Of a stretch of DNA of 64,000 nucleotides, positions 9,376 to 18,286 are shown piece by piece. Every line of letters begins with the position of its first letter. Position 1 is the stretch's first letter. The translations under genes and the position numbers were made by a program. The stretch is taken from the NCBI GenBank assembly GCA_951812625.1, contig CATOSP010000001.1, positions 473,378 to 537,377 of the forward strand, written 5' to 3'. Below the pieces are notes generated by a model. The model was not told the origin of the DNA. It was given only the letters and a program-made list of their open reading frames with translations, and ran no database searches. This DNA is from an uncultured Dehalococcoidia bacterium (GTDB lineage: Bacteria > Chloroflexota > Dehalococcoidia > Lucifugimonadales > UBA3495).

Positions 9376-10253
9376 CCGGCGTACCGGGCATAACAAGGTC
9401 CGGACAGGCGGCGCGCAGGCCGGTTGGTTTTGCCCGCTGGTCCATGTACGGGTTCCTCGCACTGGTTGTGCTGTCATGGGGGTACATCTTCGGGTGGACG
9501 GACAGCGGGGTGGGAGACCTGCTGTCGGCGGATAGCTGGAGCGACTCGGGCAGGTTCCTCCGCCAGCTTGCGGGACAGGAGTCGGATGCCGTTCCGGCCT
9601 TTGCCAGGGCCGACCGGTGGCTGGAGACTGCCAAACTGGCCTATGACACCCTGGTCATGAGCGTTCTCGCCATCGGCCTGACTGGGCTGGCCGCCTTCCC
9701 CACCTTCGTGTTCGGCGCGCGCAACGTGAGCAGCGGCGAACTGGGGGGCGCGCCGTCGAAGTCCGGCGTCGCGCTGTTCTACGCGGTCAGGCTGACGTTC
9801 GCCGTCACCAGGGCGGTGCCGGAGCTGGTGTGGGCGATGATAATAGTGTTTTTCCTCTCGCCGGGCGTGGTGCCCGGAGCGGTGGCGCTTGCGCTGCACA
9901 ACTACGGGGTGATCGGCAAGCTGTCGTCGGAAGTGGTGGAGAACCTGGACCCCGGCCCCGCCCGCGCGCTGCGCGCATCGGGGGCGGGCAACCTGCAAAT
10001 GCTGCTCTATGGCGTGCTGCCCCAGGCGCTTCCCTCGTTCCTGACCTACCTGCTCTACCGCTGGGAGGTGATCATCCGGACCACGGTGGTGGTGGGATTT
10101 GTTGCCGCAGGCGGGCTGGGACGGGAGTTCCGGTTGAGCATCAGCCTGTTCCACTACACGGACGTGGCGCTGATAATCGCCTGGTACCTGATACTGGTAG
10201 TGGCGGTGGACCTGGCAAGCGCGGGGCTAAGACGGCTGGTCTCGGGGGATTGA
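9372..10253 (+). CDS. ABC transporter permease (PhnE-like)
   Basis: GTG start overlaps upstream TGA; GPARALRASGAGNLQMLLYGVLPQALPSF; TM segments. Confidence 0.9.
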   Translation: MTGVPGITRSGQAARRPVGFARWSMYGFLALVVLSWGYIFGWTDSGVGDLLSADSWSDSGRFLRQLAGQESDAVPAFARADRWLETAKLAYDTLVMSVLAIGLTGLAAFPTFVFGARNVSSGELGGAPSKSGVALFYAVRLTFAVTRAVPELVWAMIIVFFLSPGVVPGAVALALHNYGVIGKLSSEVVENLDPGPARALRASGAGNLQMLLYGVLPQALPSFLTYLLYRWEVIIRTTVVVGFVAAGGLGREFRLSISLFHYTDVALIIAWYLILVVAVDLASAGLRRLVSGD

Positions 10254-10302
10254 TGGGGAGTGCCCAAAGACTGGCGGGGATTATGGGGACGGGTAAGACC
10301 GG

Positions 10303-10536
10303 CTACGATTCAGGGAACAAGTAGGGCCGAAGCAGCTTGGCCGCGTGCTCCAATACCATGCCCGTTACCTCTCCCTCAGCATTTGACTTTGCGACGAGGT
10401 CCCTGGCAACGTTTTCCCCGTAGGGACCAGGGCAGTCGGTCGTGAGCACCAAGGTATCGGTGTCCTGGTAATAGCGGATTCGGAGTTCCGGGTCTGGTCC
10501 CAACGTCCTGGGGTCTTGTTCCAGTTTTTCAGTCAT
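10303..10536 (-). CDS. DUF2283 domain protein
   Basis: IRYYQDTDTLVLTT...; ATG overlaps the stop of an upstream start-less ORF. Confidence 0.6.
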   Translation of the reverse strand: MTEKLEQDPRTLGPDPELRIRYYQDTDTLVLTTDCPGPYGENVARDLVAKSNAEGEVTGMVLEHAAKLLRPYLFPES

Positions 10537-10763
10537 TCCGGCAACCCCCACCGAATTATCAGACGTCTGTCCAGATAGGCTGTATGAAGCTGGTCATCTT
10601 CAACAACGACCCGAATCCATGCCTGCATTTCGGGAACTGCGCCGAAATATAGTTCTCTCCCGTCCAAGTCCGTTTCCTGGTGATATGGTCCAGCTATCGT
10701 CCGTTCAATCCATGCGCAGTGCTCGCCACCATTGACTCCCTCTGCGCTACGAACCGTTACGAA
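10533..10763 (-). pseudogene. 5'-truncated DUF4258-like toxin fragment
   Basis: Open frame without N-terminal start: FVTVRSAEGVNGGEHCAWIERTIAGPYHQETDLDGRELYFGAVPEMQAWIRVVVEDDQLHTAYLDRRLIIRWGLPE*; ATGA overlap with DUF2283 gene. Confidence 0.5.
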
Positions 10764-12781
10764 TCAAGGGAGTCTATCGCAGTTTCGACAAGCATTTGAT
10801 GGTACTCCCGGTAGTTCTGGCGAGAAACAGGGAGATAGATGTCGGGTTGCGCAGGGTTTCCCTCCAGGACTGCACCGTTGGGGCGTATCGTGTGCCCGAT
10901 ACTCCACATGAAGCGGATCACGGGTTGAGATGTGCCGGGGAAATGGAGCACTTCCAGTCCCTCCCAAGTGTTGCTGTAACCTCCAGTGGGAACGCCCAAG
11001 AATGTAGCCAAGTCGTTGTCCACAAACATCGCCACGAATTGGTCCAAGTGCGAACCGCCCTGAGTCCTGGCATTGACGATAACTATGTCGCCCCTGAAGT
11101 GGACAGGAGCCGGTCGCAAGATGCCGTCAGAATCCTTGGGCAGGTGAGCAAGTTTGAAGGGGACCGGTGCTGTAAACTCGTTGCCTCGGTCGATTGCTTT
11201 CTCACCGTCTGTGCGCGCCCAATCGTATAACCAACTACGGCTTAAATTAAGGCCGAATATTTCGGGTGCATTGCTGTCCGGAGTTCTGTTGCTATAGCGG
11301 TTGACTAGCTCCTGGCCAAGGTCACTCAGCCGGACATTGCCGAATGTAGACCGGAACGGTCGGTCAACCAGCCTTTGTATCGCGTAGGCACCGCCTGAGC
11401 CTCCACCGGTCCAAGTAACGTCAATGACTATGTCGTAGTCAAGGAGTCCCTCCTCCTCAGCATATTCCATCATGGCGGGGATGTCATGGATCAGGTCGTC
11501 ACGCTCGAAATCCAGCCATTCCAACAAAACTAGCTTCCGGCTGTTATCAACCAAGACGTTGAAGTTCACCCGCTCCATCACCCGTACGAATCCCGGGTAA
11601 GGGTCAGCTAGACGCAATATCTGGGAGAAACTGCGGCAGTCGTCACCGTAAGGAAGCGAAACGTCGTACCGCTCGCCGGACGACCGCTCCAAGGTGAGGT
11701 AAAGGCGCTCGGAATAGAGGTTCAAAGGAAAACTGTGAAGCCGCCTAGGTAAATGACGTGCGATCTCCCAATAGAGGCCGGGCAAAGTTGAATGACGTAT
11801 GAAAGGGACGAATTCTTCGATGTGCTCTTTCATGGACCGGCCGTTGACGCCCAGGATGACGTCGCCAACTTGGGGCGACGTAACCCCTCCTTCAACAGAG
11901 GCAATAAAGAAAGTGGGATTTCGAATGTCCAGTATTTCCGGAAGCACCCGAATAGGCGCGGAGACGCATGGTCGCCGTTCTGGAGGCTTCAGGCCACCGT
12001 CAACGGGGATTACCGCCAGATGAGTGTCCCTCCGGGCGTTGCTGAGTTTCACCAGCGCAAACCAGAGGTCAAGTTCCGTTTCGGCGGCAAGGAACTCCTG
12101 CCGGAGTGCCCTCATGTCCCCAATGGCGGAGAAACGTATGTTTTTCTCCTTGATTTCCGAGAAAGCTTCCCGCCGCTCGGTCTTGGTAATGATCTCGTCA
12201 AACAGTGTCTCCAGGTTGACTTCGCCTAATGGTTTCGACTCCGGCAAGGGAAGAGGTGAAGGAGGGGTCGGCGTAGGCGCGGCAGTTGGGACCGGCGTGG
12301 GGGTCGGCGTAGGCGCGGCAGTTGGGACCGGTGTGGGGGTCGGCGTAGGCGCGGCGGTTGGGACCGGCGTGGGGGTCGGCGTAGGCGCGGCGGTTGGGAC
12401 CGGTGTGGGGGTCGGCGTAGGCGCGGCGGTTGGGACCGGTGTGGGGGTCGGCGTAGGCGCGGCGGTTGGGACCGGCGTGGGGGTCGGCGTAGGCGCGGCG
12501 GTTGGGACCGGCGTGGGGGTCGGCGTAGGCGCGGCGGTTGGGACCGGCGTGGGGGTCGGTGTAGGCGCGGCAGTTGGGACGATTGACGAGGTGGTAGCAA
12601 GATTCCGAGGGTCAGTCGGCGATGGGTCGCCGCCCAACGATACTGGTGCAGCCGTCGCGGTGGGCCTTTGTCGTGCCGTCCGGTCTGTTTCCTCACTGCA
12701 ACCCGCGACTACCATGGGAAGGACTGTCAGCATTAGGAACACACACCAGAATCTGCTCTTCTTCACAATGCTGCGATTCAT
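10757..12781 (-). CDS. Lipoprotein with VPTAAPTPTPTP repeat linker and S41/PDZ-like C-terminal region
   Basis: Lipobox VVAGC; PT-rich repeats; VGDVILGVNGRSM PDZ-like motif; late region GDIVIVNARTQGGSHLDQFVAMFVDN resembles the S41 active-site region. Confidence 0.65.
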   Translation of the reverse strand: MNRSIVKKSRFWCVFLMLTVLPMVVAGCSEETDRTARQRPTATAAPVSLGGDPSPTDPRNLATTSSIVPTAAPTPTPTPVPTAAPTPTPTPVPTAAPTPTPTPVPTAAPTPTPTPVPTAAPTPTPTPVPTAAPTPTPTPVPTAAPTPTPTPVPTAAPTPTPTPVPTAAPTPTPPSPLPLPESKPLGEVNLETLFDEIITKTERREAFSEIKEKNIRFSAIGDMRALRQEFLAAETELDLWFALVKLSNARRDTHLAVIPVDGGLKPPERRPCVSAPIRVLPEILDIRNPTFFIASVEGGVTSPQVGDVILGVNGRSMKEHIEEFVPFIRHSTLPGLYWEIARHLPRRLHSFPLNLYSERLYLTLERSSGERYDVSLPYGDDCRSFSQILRLADPYPGFVRVMERVNFNVLVDNSRKLVLLEWLDFERDDLIHDIPAMMEYAEEEGLLDYDIVIDVTWTGGGSGGAYAIQRLVDRPFRSTFGNVRLSDLGQELVNRYSNRTPDSNAPEIFGLNLSRSWLYDWARTDGEKAIDRGNEFTAPVPFKLAHLPKDSDGILRPAPVHFRGDIVIVNARTQGGSHLDQFVAMFVDNDLATFLGVPTGGYSNTWEGLEVLHFPGTSQPVIRFMWSIGHTIRPNGAVLEGNPAQPDIYLPVSRQNYREYHQMLVETAIDSLDS
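12270..12580. repeat. 36-bp coding minisatellite, about 8.6 units
   Basis: GGCGTAGGCGCGGC[A/G]GTTGGGACCGG[C/T]GTGGGGGTC repeated head-to-tail; encodes (VPTAAPTPTPTP)n on the minus strand. Confidence 0.95.
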
Positions 12782-12795
12782 CGGATTTCCTTACA

Positions 12796-13175
12796 TCAGA
12801 GCAAGAGTCGATGCCGACGTCGGTACCAGAACAGGGCGCACGCCAACTGAATCAGTCCAATGTAGTTGGGCACTTTCTTGTCGTATCGGACCAAGATCGC
12901 CCGGCGCTTGGATAGCCAAGCCAAGGTGCGCTCCACCACCGTCTAGCAGGAGGCTCCGCTTGCTGCCTTGCCCCGGTCCGTGGGATTGCGGCCTACTGAA
13001 TCCCCCCCAAAACGGGCTTTGCCCATGGCACAATCAGCAGCCTGCCATTACCACTCCACCACTCCCAGTTCCTCACACTCTTCGATCAACATCAACCAGA
13101 TCCGCTCCAGCACCCCCAGTTCCACCCAGCGCTGGAAAGTCCTGTGAATGGTGCTGTCGTCTCCTGAGAAACGAT
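12796..13175 (-). pseudogene. Degraded IS5-family transposase relic
   Basis: DDSTIHRTFQRWVELGVLERIWLMLIEECEELGVVEW*WQAADCAMGKARFGGDSVGRNPTDRGK..., then VVERTLAWLSKRRAILVRYDKKVPNYIGLIQLACALFWYRR; in-frame stops, frameshift, internal deletion. Confidence 0.8.
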
Positions 13176-13275
13176 CTCAAATCTCACGAATCTGCCAGTG
13201 TGGGGAGAAATCGCCCTCAGTCCCCCTTTGAGAAAGGGGGAGGTACTGGACTGGACACAGTTTTGAGATAGTCTC

Positions 13276-14043
13276 CTAGAACTGGACGGGGTATATGACC
13301 TGGACCACCTTGCCGTCGCGCAACGCTTCGAAGTAGGGGTGGGGCCTGGAGGGGTCCTGGAGCCAGCGCCGGGTGAAGTAGGCGCACATGTTGGAAAGCT
13401 GGATTCCAACCGAGTGCTCCGGCCCGACAAAGGAGAGGTTGTTGATCACCGCCGTGGTGTCCTGCCCCTCATCCGTCTGGAGAAACTGGGTGATGGAGCC
13501 AGGGGCGACCGATCCATCATCTCTTGCCACGACCATCGTGAAGTCGGCAACGGGCCAGGCGGACTCCATCAACTGGTCGCTGTTCAGGCTTGACATGTTC
13601 ATCTCGTCGACGAACATGTTGAGGGCCAGCAGGAACCGGTCGATGGTAATGGCGGACGGGTCGCTCCAGAGGGAGTCCGGGCTTTCGCCCCGCTCCTTGA
13701 CGTCGGCAAATTCCTGCTTGTTCACGTATGCTGTGAGCAGCGGAGCTTCACGCCGTATAAGGATGCTCAGGCAGTCCTGGATCAAGTCGCCCCGCCTGTC
13801 CGGTTTCCAGGAAGAGAAGGGCCCGCTGCCCTGGTATACGTCGGCAGGACGCAACTCCCTGGGGGTCCCGGGTTCTCCGAGGGAGCTGCCAAAGTGGCGG
13901 CGGCAGAGGGCGTTGAATTCGCCGGACACGGACATCATCTGGGACTCGTGGAAGACCAGTCCCGTGTGGACGTGGTGGGGCTGGTTTGGGTCTCCCAGAC
14001 TGACGCCGGTGTTTCCCGATTCACCCAGAAATACCACGTACAT
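13276..14043 (-). CDS. DUF3800 domain protein
   Basis: VVFLGESGNTG N-terminus and DUF3800-like layout. Confidence 0.75.
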   Translation of the reverse strand: MYVVFLGESGNTGVSLGDPNQPHHVHTGLVFHESQMMSVSGEFNALCRRHFGSSLGEPGTPRELRPADVYQGSGPFSSWKPDRRGDLIQDCLSILIRREAPLLTAYVNKQEFADVKERGESPDSLWSDPSAITIDRFLLALNMFVDEMNMSSLNSDQLMESAWPVADFTMVVARDDGSVAPGSITQFLQTDEGQDTTAVINNLSFVGPEHSVGIQLSNMCAYFTRRWLQDPSRPHPYFEALRDGKVVQVIYPVQF

Positions 14044-14296
14044 GGGACGGCCTCCAATTCGACATCGGGGGACGGATGCTCAACCACCATTCCGGTCCCG
14101 CACACTGAGAAGCGGACCCTCAGCGGTCTGTCCGGCCTTGCACCGGGTATGTAGGGCGACGTTTCTCAGTGTATGGGTCGATGTTCCCTGGCCGTGCAGG
14201 CTACGGCAAGACTCGGGTCACGGTCCTGGCTCCACCAGGCGTGCGTCAATCCCACTGCGCCCGGTTGCCGGCCTGAGAAGGGATCCTTTTCCGCTG

Positions 14297-14938
14297 CTAG
14301 CCGCTCCCCTCTTCGGAATCCTCTTCCTCCTCGGCAGCCATCTCGCCGGCGGAGACCCGTTCCTCATCGCCTGCCCTGGGCAAGTCGATGCGCGCCACGA
14401 CTTCCTCGGGGTCACTCACGAGTGTGACGCCGGCCGCAAGCTGGAAATCGCCGGTCCGGAATACCGAATCAACCTCGGTCAGTACAGACAGGTCAGCCTC
14501 CAGCTCGTTGGGCATCTCCAGCGGCAGAGCCTCGATGCTGACCTCGCGGAGCTGCTGCACGACCGTCCCACCCGCGGCACGCGCTCCGGGAGAGTCGCCC
14601 AACAGGACCACGGGGACCTGTGCAGCTACCGGGCGGGACGCCTCCACGACCACCAGGTCGACGTGGAGAATGTCGTCCCGCGTGGGGTGTCTCTGGATTT
14701 CCCTGGCGAAGACCAGATGAGTCCCATCTTCCCCATGGACCGAGATGGTAATCGGCGTGGTTGCCCCGGCCCTGGCCAGCGCATCGGCCAAGACTGGAGT
14801 CTCGCACTGGAGGGCGCGGGACTCGACAGTGGGGCCATAGAGGTGGACCGGCATGATGCCGGTGCGCCGCAACTGGCTCACTTTCTTTCCTAGTACCGCC
14901 CTGGGAGCAAGCTCCAGGGTAATTGCCTGGGTGGTCAT
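14297..14938 (-). CDS. rplY: 50S ribosomal protein L25/general stress protein Ctc
   Basis: LELAPRAVLGKKVSQLRRTGIMPVHLYG; DILHVDLVVV; acidic C-terminal tail. Confidence 0.92.
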   Translation of the reverse strand: MTTQAITLELAPRAVLGKKVSQLRRTGIMPVHLYGPTVESRALQCETPVLADALARAGATTPITISVHGEDGTHLVFAREIQRHPTRDDILHVDLVVVEASRPVAAQVPVVLLGDSPGARAAGGTVVQQLREVSIEALPLEMPNELEADLSVLTEVDSVFRTGDFQLAAGVTLVSDPEEVVARIDLPRAGDEERVSAGEMAAEEEEDSEEGSG

Positions 14939-15312
14939 TGCGTACCGTTTCTCCTGGGTAGACGAGGCTTGGGCTGCCCGGCGGATACCCCCGGTCTTCA
15001 AATCACGCGGTTGGCCCAGCCGCCTAATAATAGCACCGCATGGATATAGTGGCCAGTGGCCCGCGCCTGGCGGCAGGGGCCCGTTGGCCTGAAATCCCGG
15101 GAGTTGAGGGACCGGGGCGGGGAAAATTCAATTTCCCCCCAATTCCGCTCATTGCCGCTCACTTTTACGAAGCCTGGCAGTCCGTTGCCGACTGGCCGGC
15201 GCATTGTCCGGGTTCCTGGTGAGGGCGCGGGCAGGGCGGTCCCGTTTGGTATCAGGGTATGGCAATTCCTGCCAGCATGGGGGTTCTCCGTTTTGCCCAC
15301 TGCCCGCCTGTC

Positions 15313-16383
15313 TCAATAACTGCACCGGCATGACACATGCCCATGCCCGCAATGCCCGCCACCAGCCGTAGCTGCCGCGACATCATCTTTCTCGATGTTA
15401 TCAGCCCGGTTCTTAGCCATGCTGTCACCTCTCGCAGACCACGCCGTCACCATCCCCGTCCCACTCTGACGGAACCATCGACGCAGGGAATCCCCTCCTG
15501 GTCCCAATTGGCCCTTGAACCGCTCCTCACCAGCCTCCTCTGCCTCATCGCACGATCCATACGTCTTTTCCGATGGGAAGAGCATCCAGTTTGGGATAGC
15601 AGTGGGTGGAAATGATGGCTTTGGGCCTATTGTGCTGGTCGGCCGTGGAGTTGGAGTTGAGGTTGCATCTGGCGTGACCGTTGGGTCTACCTTGAAGCTT
15701 GACCCGACCCCATTCCAGGAACAGTCATTGGCATCCATATACCCGACCATTGTTAGCGTGTTTTCTCCTCCATCCTGGTACTCCAAGATGAAGTCCATCT
15801 GCACTACGTGGTCAAGGGAGTAACTCATACCGCCTGTTGCGGTGGGGTAGCGACGCTGGACATTTTCTTCCATCTGGAAGGACTCTGGCACTGCTGACAA
15901 AGACTGGATGCGACCAGGATACTGACCAGCATTTTGGTACAACCTTACCACTCGCTCTGTGAATTGGTTATGCACGTCAGGGCACGGCAGTATCCGGCCA
16001 GTCGCATCGGTGCCGATCTTGCTCTTGCAGTAATTGACCAGTTGCTCGCCCGAGGCGTACATGGTGATAGCGGCTGCGATAGATGTGGTTCTCCCGCTTG
16101 TTCTCATGCCCATCGACATATAATCCCACCTAGCGCGGTGTAGAGCTTGGCAGGCAAGCCCAATTTCTTCATCGGTAGGGCGTGGGGCCATCATTTCCAC
16201 GTTATCCTTGACGGCCTCGTCGATACTTGTACCATCGAACGGGGGGATGGTTGGCAGAGAACTATTGTCTGAAGCAATGGCTGGAGGTCTAGGAAGGTCT
16301 GAAGAATTAGAGGCGCCACACCCCATCCACAGTATGCTGGTTATGGGGATGAGCAACAGAAGACCCATTCTGGCAGATGGCAT
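15313..16383 (-). CDS. Lipoprotein with C-terminal Excalibur domain disrupted by a frameshift
   Basis: Lipobox-like WMGCG; YGSCDEAEEAGEERFKGQLGPG in frame 0, with GFPASMVPSEWDGDGDGVVCER* in the shifted frame. Confidence 0.7.
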   Translation of the reverse strand: MPSARMGLLLLIPITSILWMGCGASNSSDLPRPPAIASDNSSLPTIPPFDGTSIDEAVKDNVEMMAPRPTDEEIGLACQALHRARWDYMSMGMRTSGRTTSIAAAITMYASGEQLVNYCKSKIGTDATGRILPCPDVHNQFTERVVRLYQNAGQYPGRIQSLSAVPESFQMEENVQRRYPTATGGMSYSLDHVVQMDFILEYQDGGENTLTMVGYMDANDCSWNGVGSSFKVDPTVTPDATSTPTPRPTSTIGPKPSFPPTAIPNWMLFPSEKTYGSCDEAEEAGEERFKGQLGPGGDSLRRWFRQSGTGMVTAWSARGDSMAKNRADNIEKDDVAAATAGGGHCGHGHVSCRCSY

Positions 16384-16780
16384 AAGGAAACCCCCTTGCG
16401 CGGCCTCGGATAGGAACTCTTGCCAGAGCGGCCAATAATTGTATGAAGGTCAACAATGGGGTACGAAGCGGTCTTCCTATCAGAGTGCAGGATGTCGCCA
16501 TGCAGGCATCCCCACAAAAGGGAAACGAGTAAACTTGCTCTGGCACCGTGAGTCTATCACAGGCAAGGAAGGGGGCTCCAATTCCCAAAAGAAAAGCCCC
16601 CTCCGCCAACCAAAGCAAACGGGCCGGCGTCTGGCGGTAGGGAACGTTGGTCTGAAATACCGGGAGCTGAGGGGCGGGGTAGGTAAATTTCAGTTTCGCC
16701 GCGACGCAGCCCAGGTTGACCCCTAACCTATCTCGAAAATATCATCGAACTCCAACACCACGGCAGGAGGTCGGAAGCCT

Positions 16781-17071
16781 ATGACCGCCAATCCTGAAAC
16801 ACTCGAGAAGATTGTCAACATCATCCGCTCCGAGGCGCCCAAGTACCTGCCCTCCGAGTTCGTCGTCAACGACGTGACGGCGGAAAACCTGCCCGGCCCA
16901 GACGAAGAGGACTACGTCCACATCAGGGTCATCCTCGAAGACGACCACCCGAAACTGGACACACAAGTCCTGCTGCGGTTCCGCGGCGATATGGGCACCC
17001 TCTTCGAACAATCGGGAATTCCACATAACCCGAACATTTCCTACACCAACCGGAGCGACCTGGGCCTATGA
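16781..17071 (+). CDS. Hypothetical protein paired with a truncated HEPN-like gene
   Basis: 96 aa ORF; stop overlaps (ATGA) the start of the next, truncated ORF. Confidence 0.55.
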   Translation: MTANPETLEKIVNIIRSEAPKYLPSEFVVNDVTAENLPGPDEEDYVHIRVILEDDHPKLDTQVLLRFRGDMGTLFEQSGIPHNPNISYTNRSDLGL

Positions 17072-17150
17072 CCACACCCGCCAGCCCGACGCCAGCCCCC
17101 ATTGAATGGGCCAACCTCATCCAGGGGGGACGAGACCTACTCTTAACAAG
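17068..17150 (+). pseudogene. N-terminal remnant of a HEPN-like gene
   Basis: MTTPASPTPAPIEWANLIQGGRDLLLT resembles the start of HEPN-like proteins, then collapses into a dispersed repeat sequence. Confidence 0.45.
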
Positions 17151-17361
17151 GCAGGATAGGGAAGGGGAACCGGGGTTGGATAGGGGCAAATGTCAGTGGC
17201 GTGGAGTCCTGAAGGCGTGTCGTGTGCCGGGCGGTTACCTTGACAACCGGGTTATTATGAGGGTGTTTTCTGCCCTATTGCGAATTCCAGAATGCGGGCC
17301 CCATACCCGGCCTATAGCCGTGGCAATGGCGGGGCCCGTCCCTTGACGGGGAGGTTGATAC

Positions 17362-18264
17362 ATGGCGTCACACCAGTTGGGACTATCGCTTCACGACGCG
17401 GCGCGGGGCATGGGTGTTGTCTTCACCCAGGAGAACGAGCCGGTCGACAGGAATGTCCAGGTAAACGGCATGAACTTCCATTACCTGGAGTGGGGCGATG
17501 CCGCCAACCCCACGGTGCTGATGCTGCACGGCAATTCGCAACAGGGGCATAGCTGGGACTTCGCCAGCCTGCCCCTCTCCGAGCACTACCACATCATTGC
17601 CCTGGACCAGCGGGGGCACGGCGACACCGACTGGGCGCCGGACGGTGACTACTCACTGGACGCCCAGGTCCGCGATATCGACGGGTTTGTCGAGGTCATG
17701 GGGCTGGACAACTTCACGCTGATCGGACATTCGATGGGGGGCCGCAACTCCTACGTCTGGGCGTCGCGCAACTCCCACAAGCTCCGGGGGCTGGTTATCG
17801 TGGACACCGGCCCGCAGACCGCCCGCCGCGGTTCCGACCGCATCCGCCGCTTCCGGGAACTGCCCGACGAACTGGACTCCTTCGAGGAGTTCGCCCAAAG
17901 GGTGATGGAGTATACCGGGCGCACCAGGGAACAGGTGCTGGGGGCGCTGAAGTACAGCATCCGTGAGCGCGCCGACGGGAAGTGGACCTGGAAGTACGAC
18001 AAGGTGATGCGCACTCCCGAGCACCGGCCCGCGTCCTGGGCCTCTGAACAGCTCTGGGAAGCGGTGGCCAAAATCAGCTGCCCGACCCTGGTAGTCCGGG
18101 GCGACCGCAGCGACCTGTTCACCGAGGAGACGATGCAGCGGATGCAGGAAGTCATCCCCGACTGCGCCACCGTCACCATCGCCAACGCCGGACACCTGGT
18201 GCAGGGGGACAACCCCCCGGACTTCAACGCAGCGGTCCTGGACCTGCTCCGCCGCATCCACTAG
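17362..18264 (+). CDS. Alpha/beta hydrolase
   Basis: LMLHGNSQQGHSWDF, LDQRGHGDTDW, LIGHSMGGRNS nucleophile elbow, catalytic His in NAGHLVQGD. Confidence 0.93.
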   Translation: MASHQLGLSLHDAARGMGVVFTQENEPVDRNVQVNGMNFHYLEWGDAANPTVLMLHGNSQQGHSWDFASLPLSEHYHIIALDQRGHGDTDWAPDGDYSLDAQVRDIDGFVEVMGLDNFTLIGHSMGGRNSYVWASRNSHKLRGLVIVDTGPQTARRGSDRIRRFRELPDELDSFEEFAQRVMEYTGRTREQVLGALKYSIRERADGKWTWKYDKVMRTPEHRPASWASEQLWEAVAKISCPTLVVRGDRSDLFTEETMQRMQEVIPDCATVTIANAGHLVQGDNPPDFNAAVLDLLRRIH

Positions 18265-18286
18265 GGCGCGGCGGAAACGCCAGCGT

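Noticed and set aside
12270-12580. Possible CRISPR or iteron array
   Set aside because: Contiguous 36-bp units with no spacers, in frame in a coding sequence.
12024-13271. Long plus-strand ORF (415 aa) rich in GVGVGAAVGT
   Set aside because: Antisense reading of the PT-rich minisatellite of the minus-strand lipoprotein; runs on into the IS5 relic; no family features.
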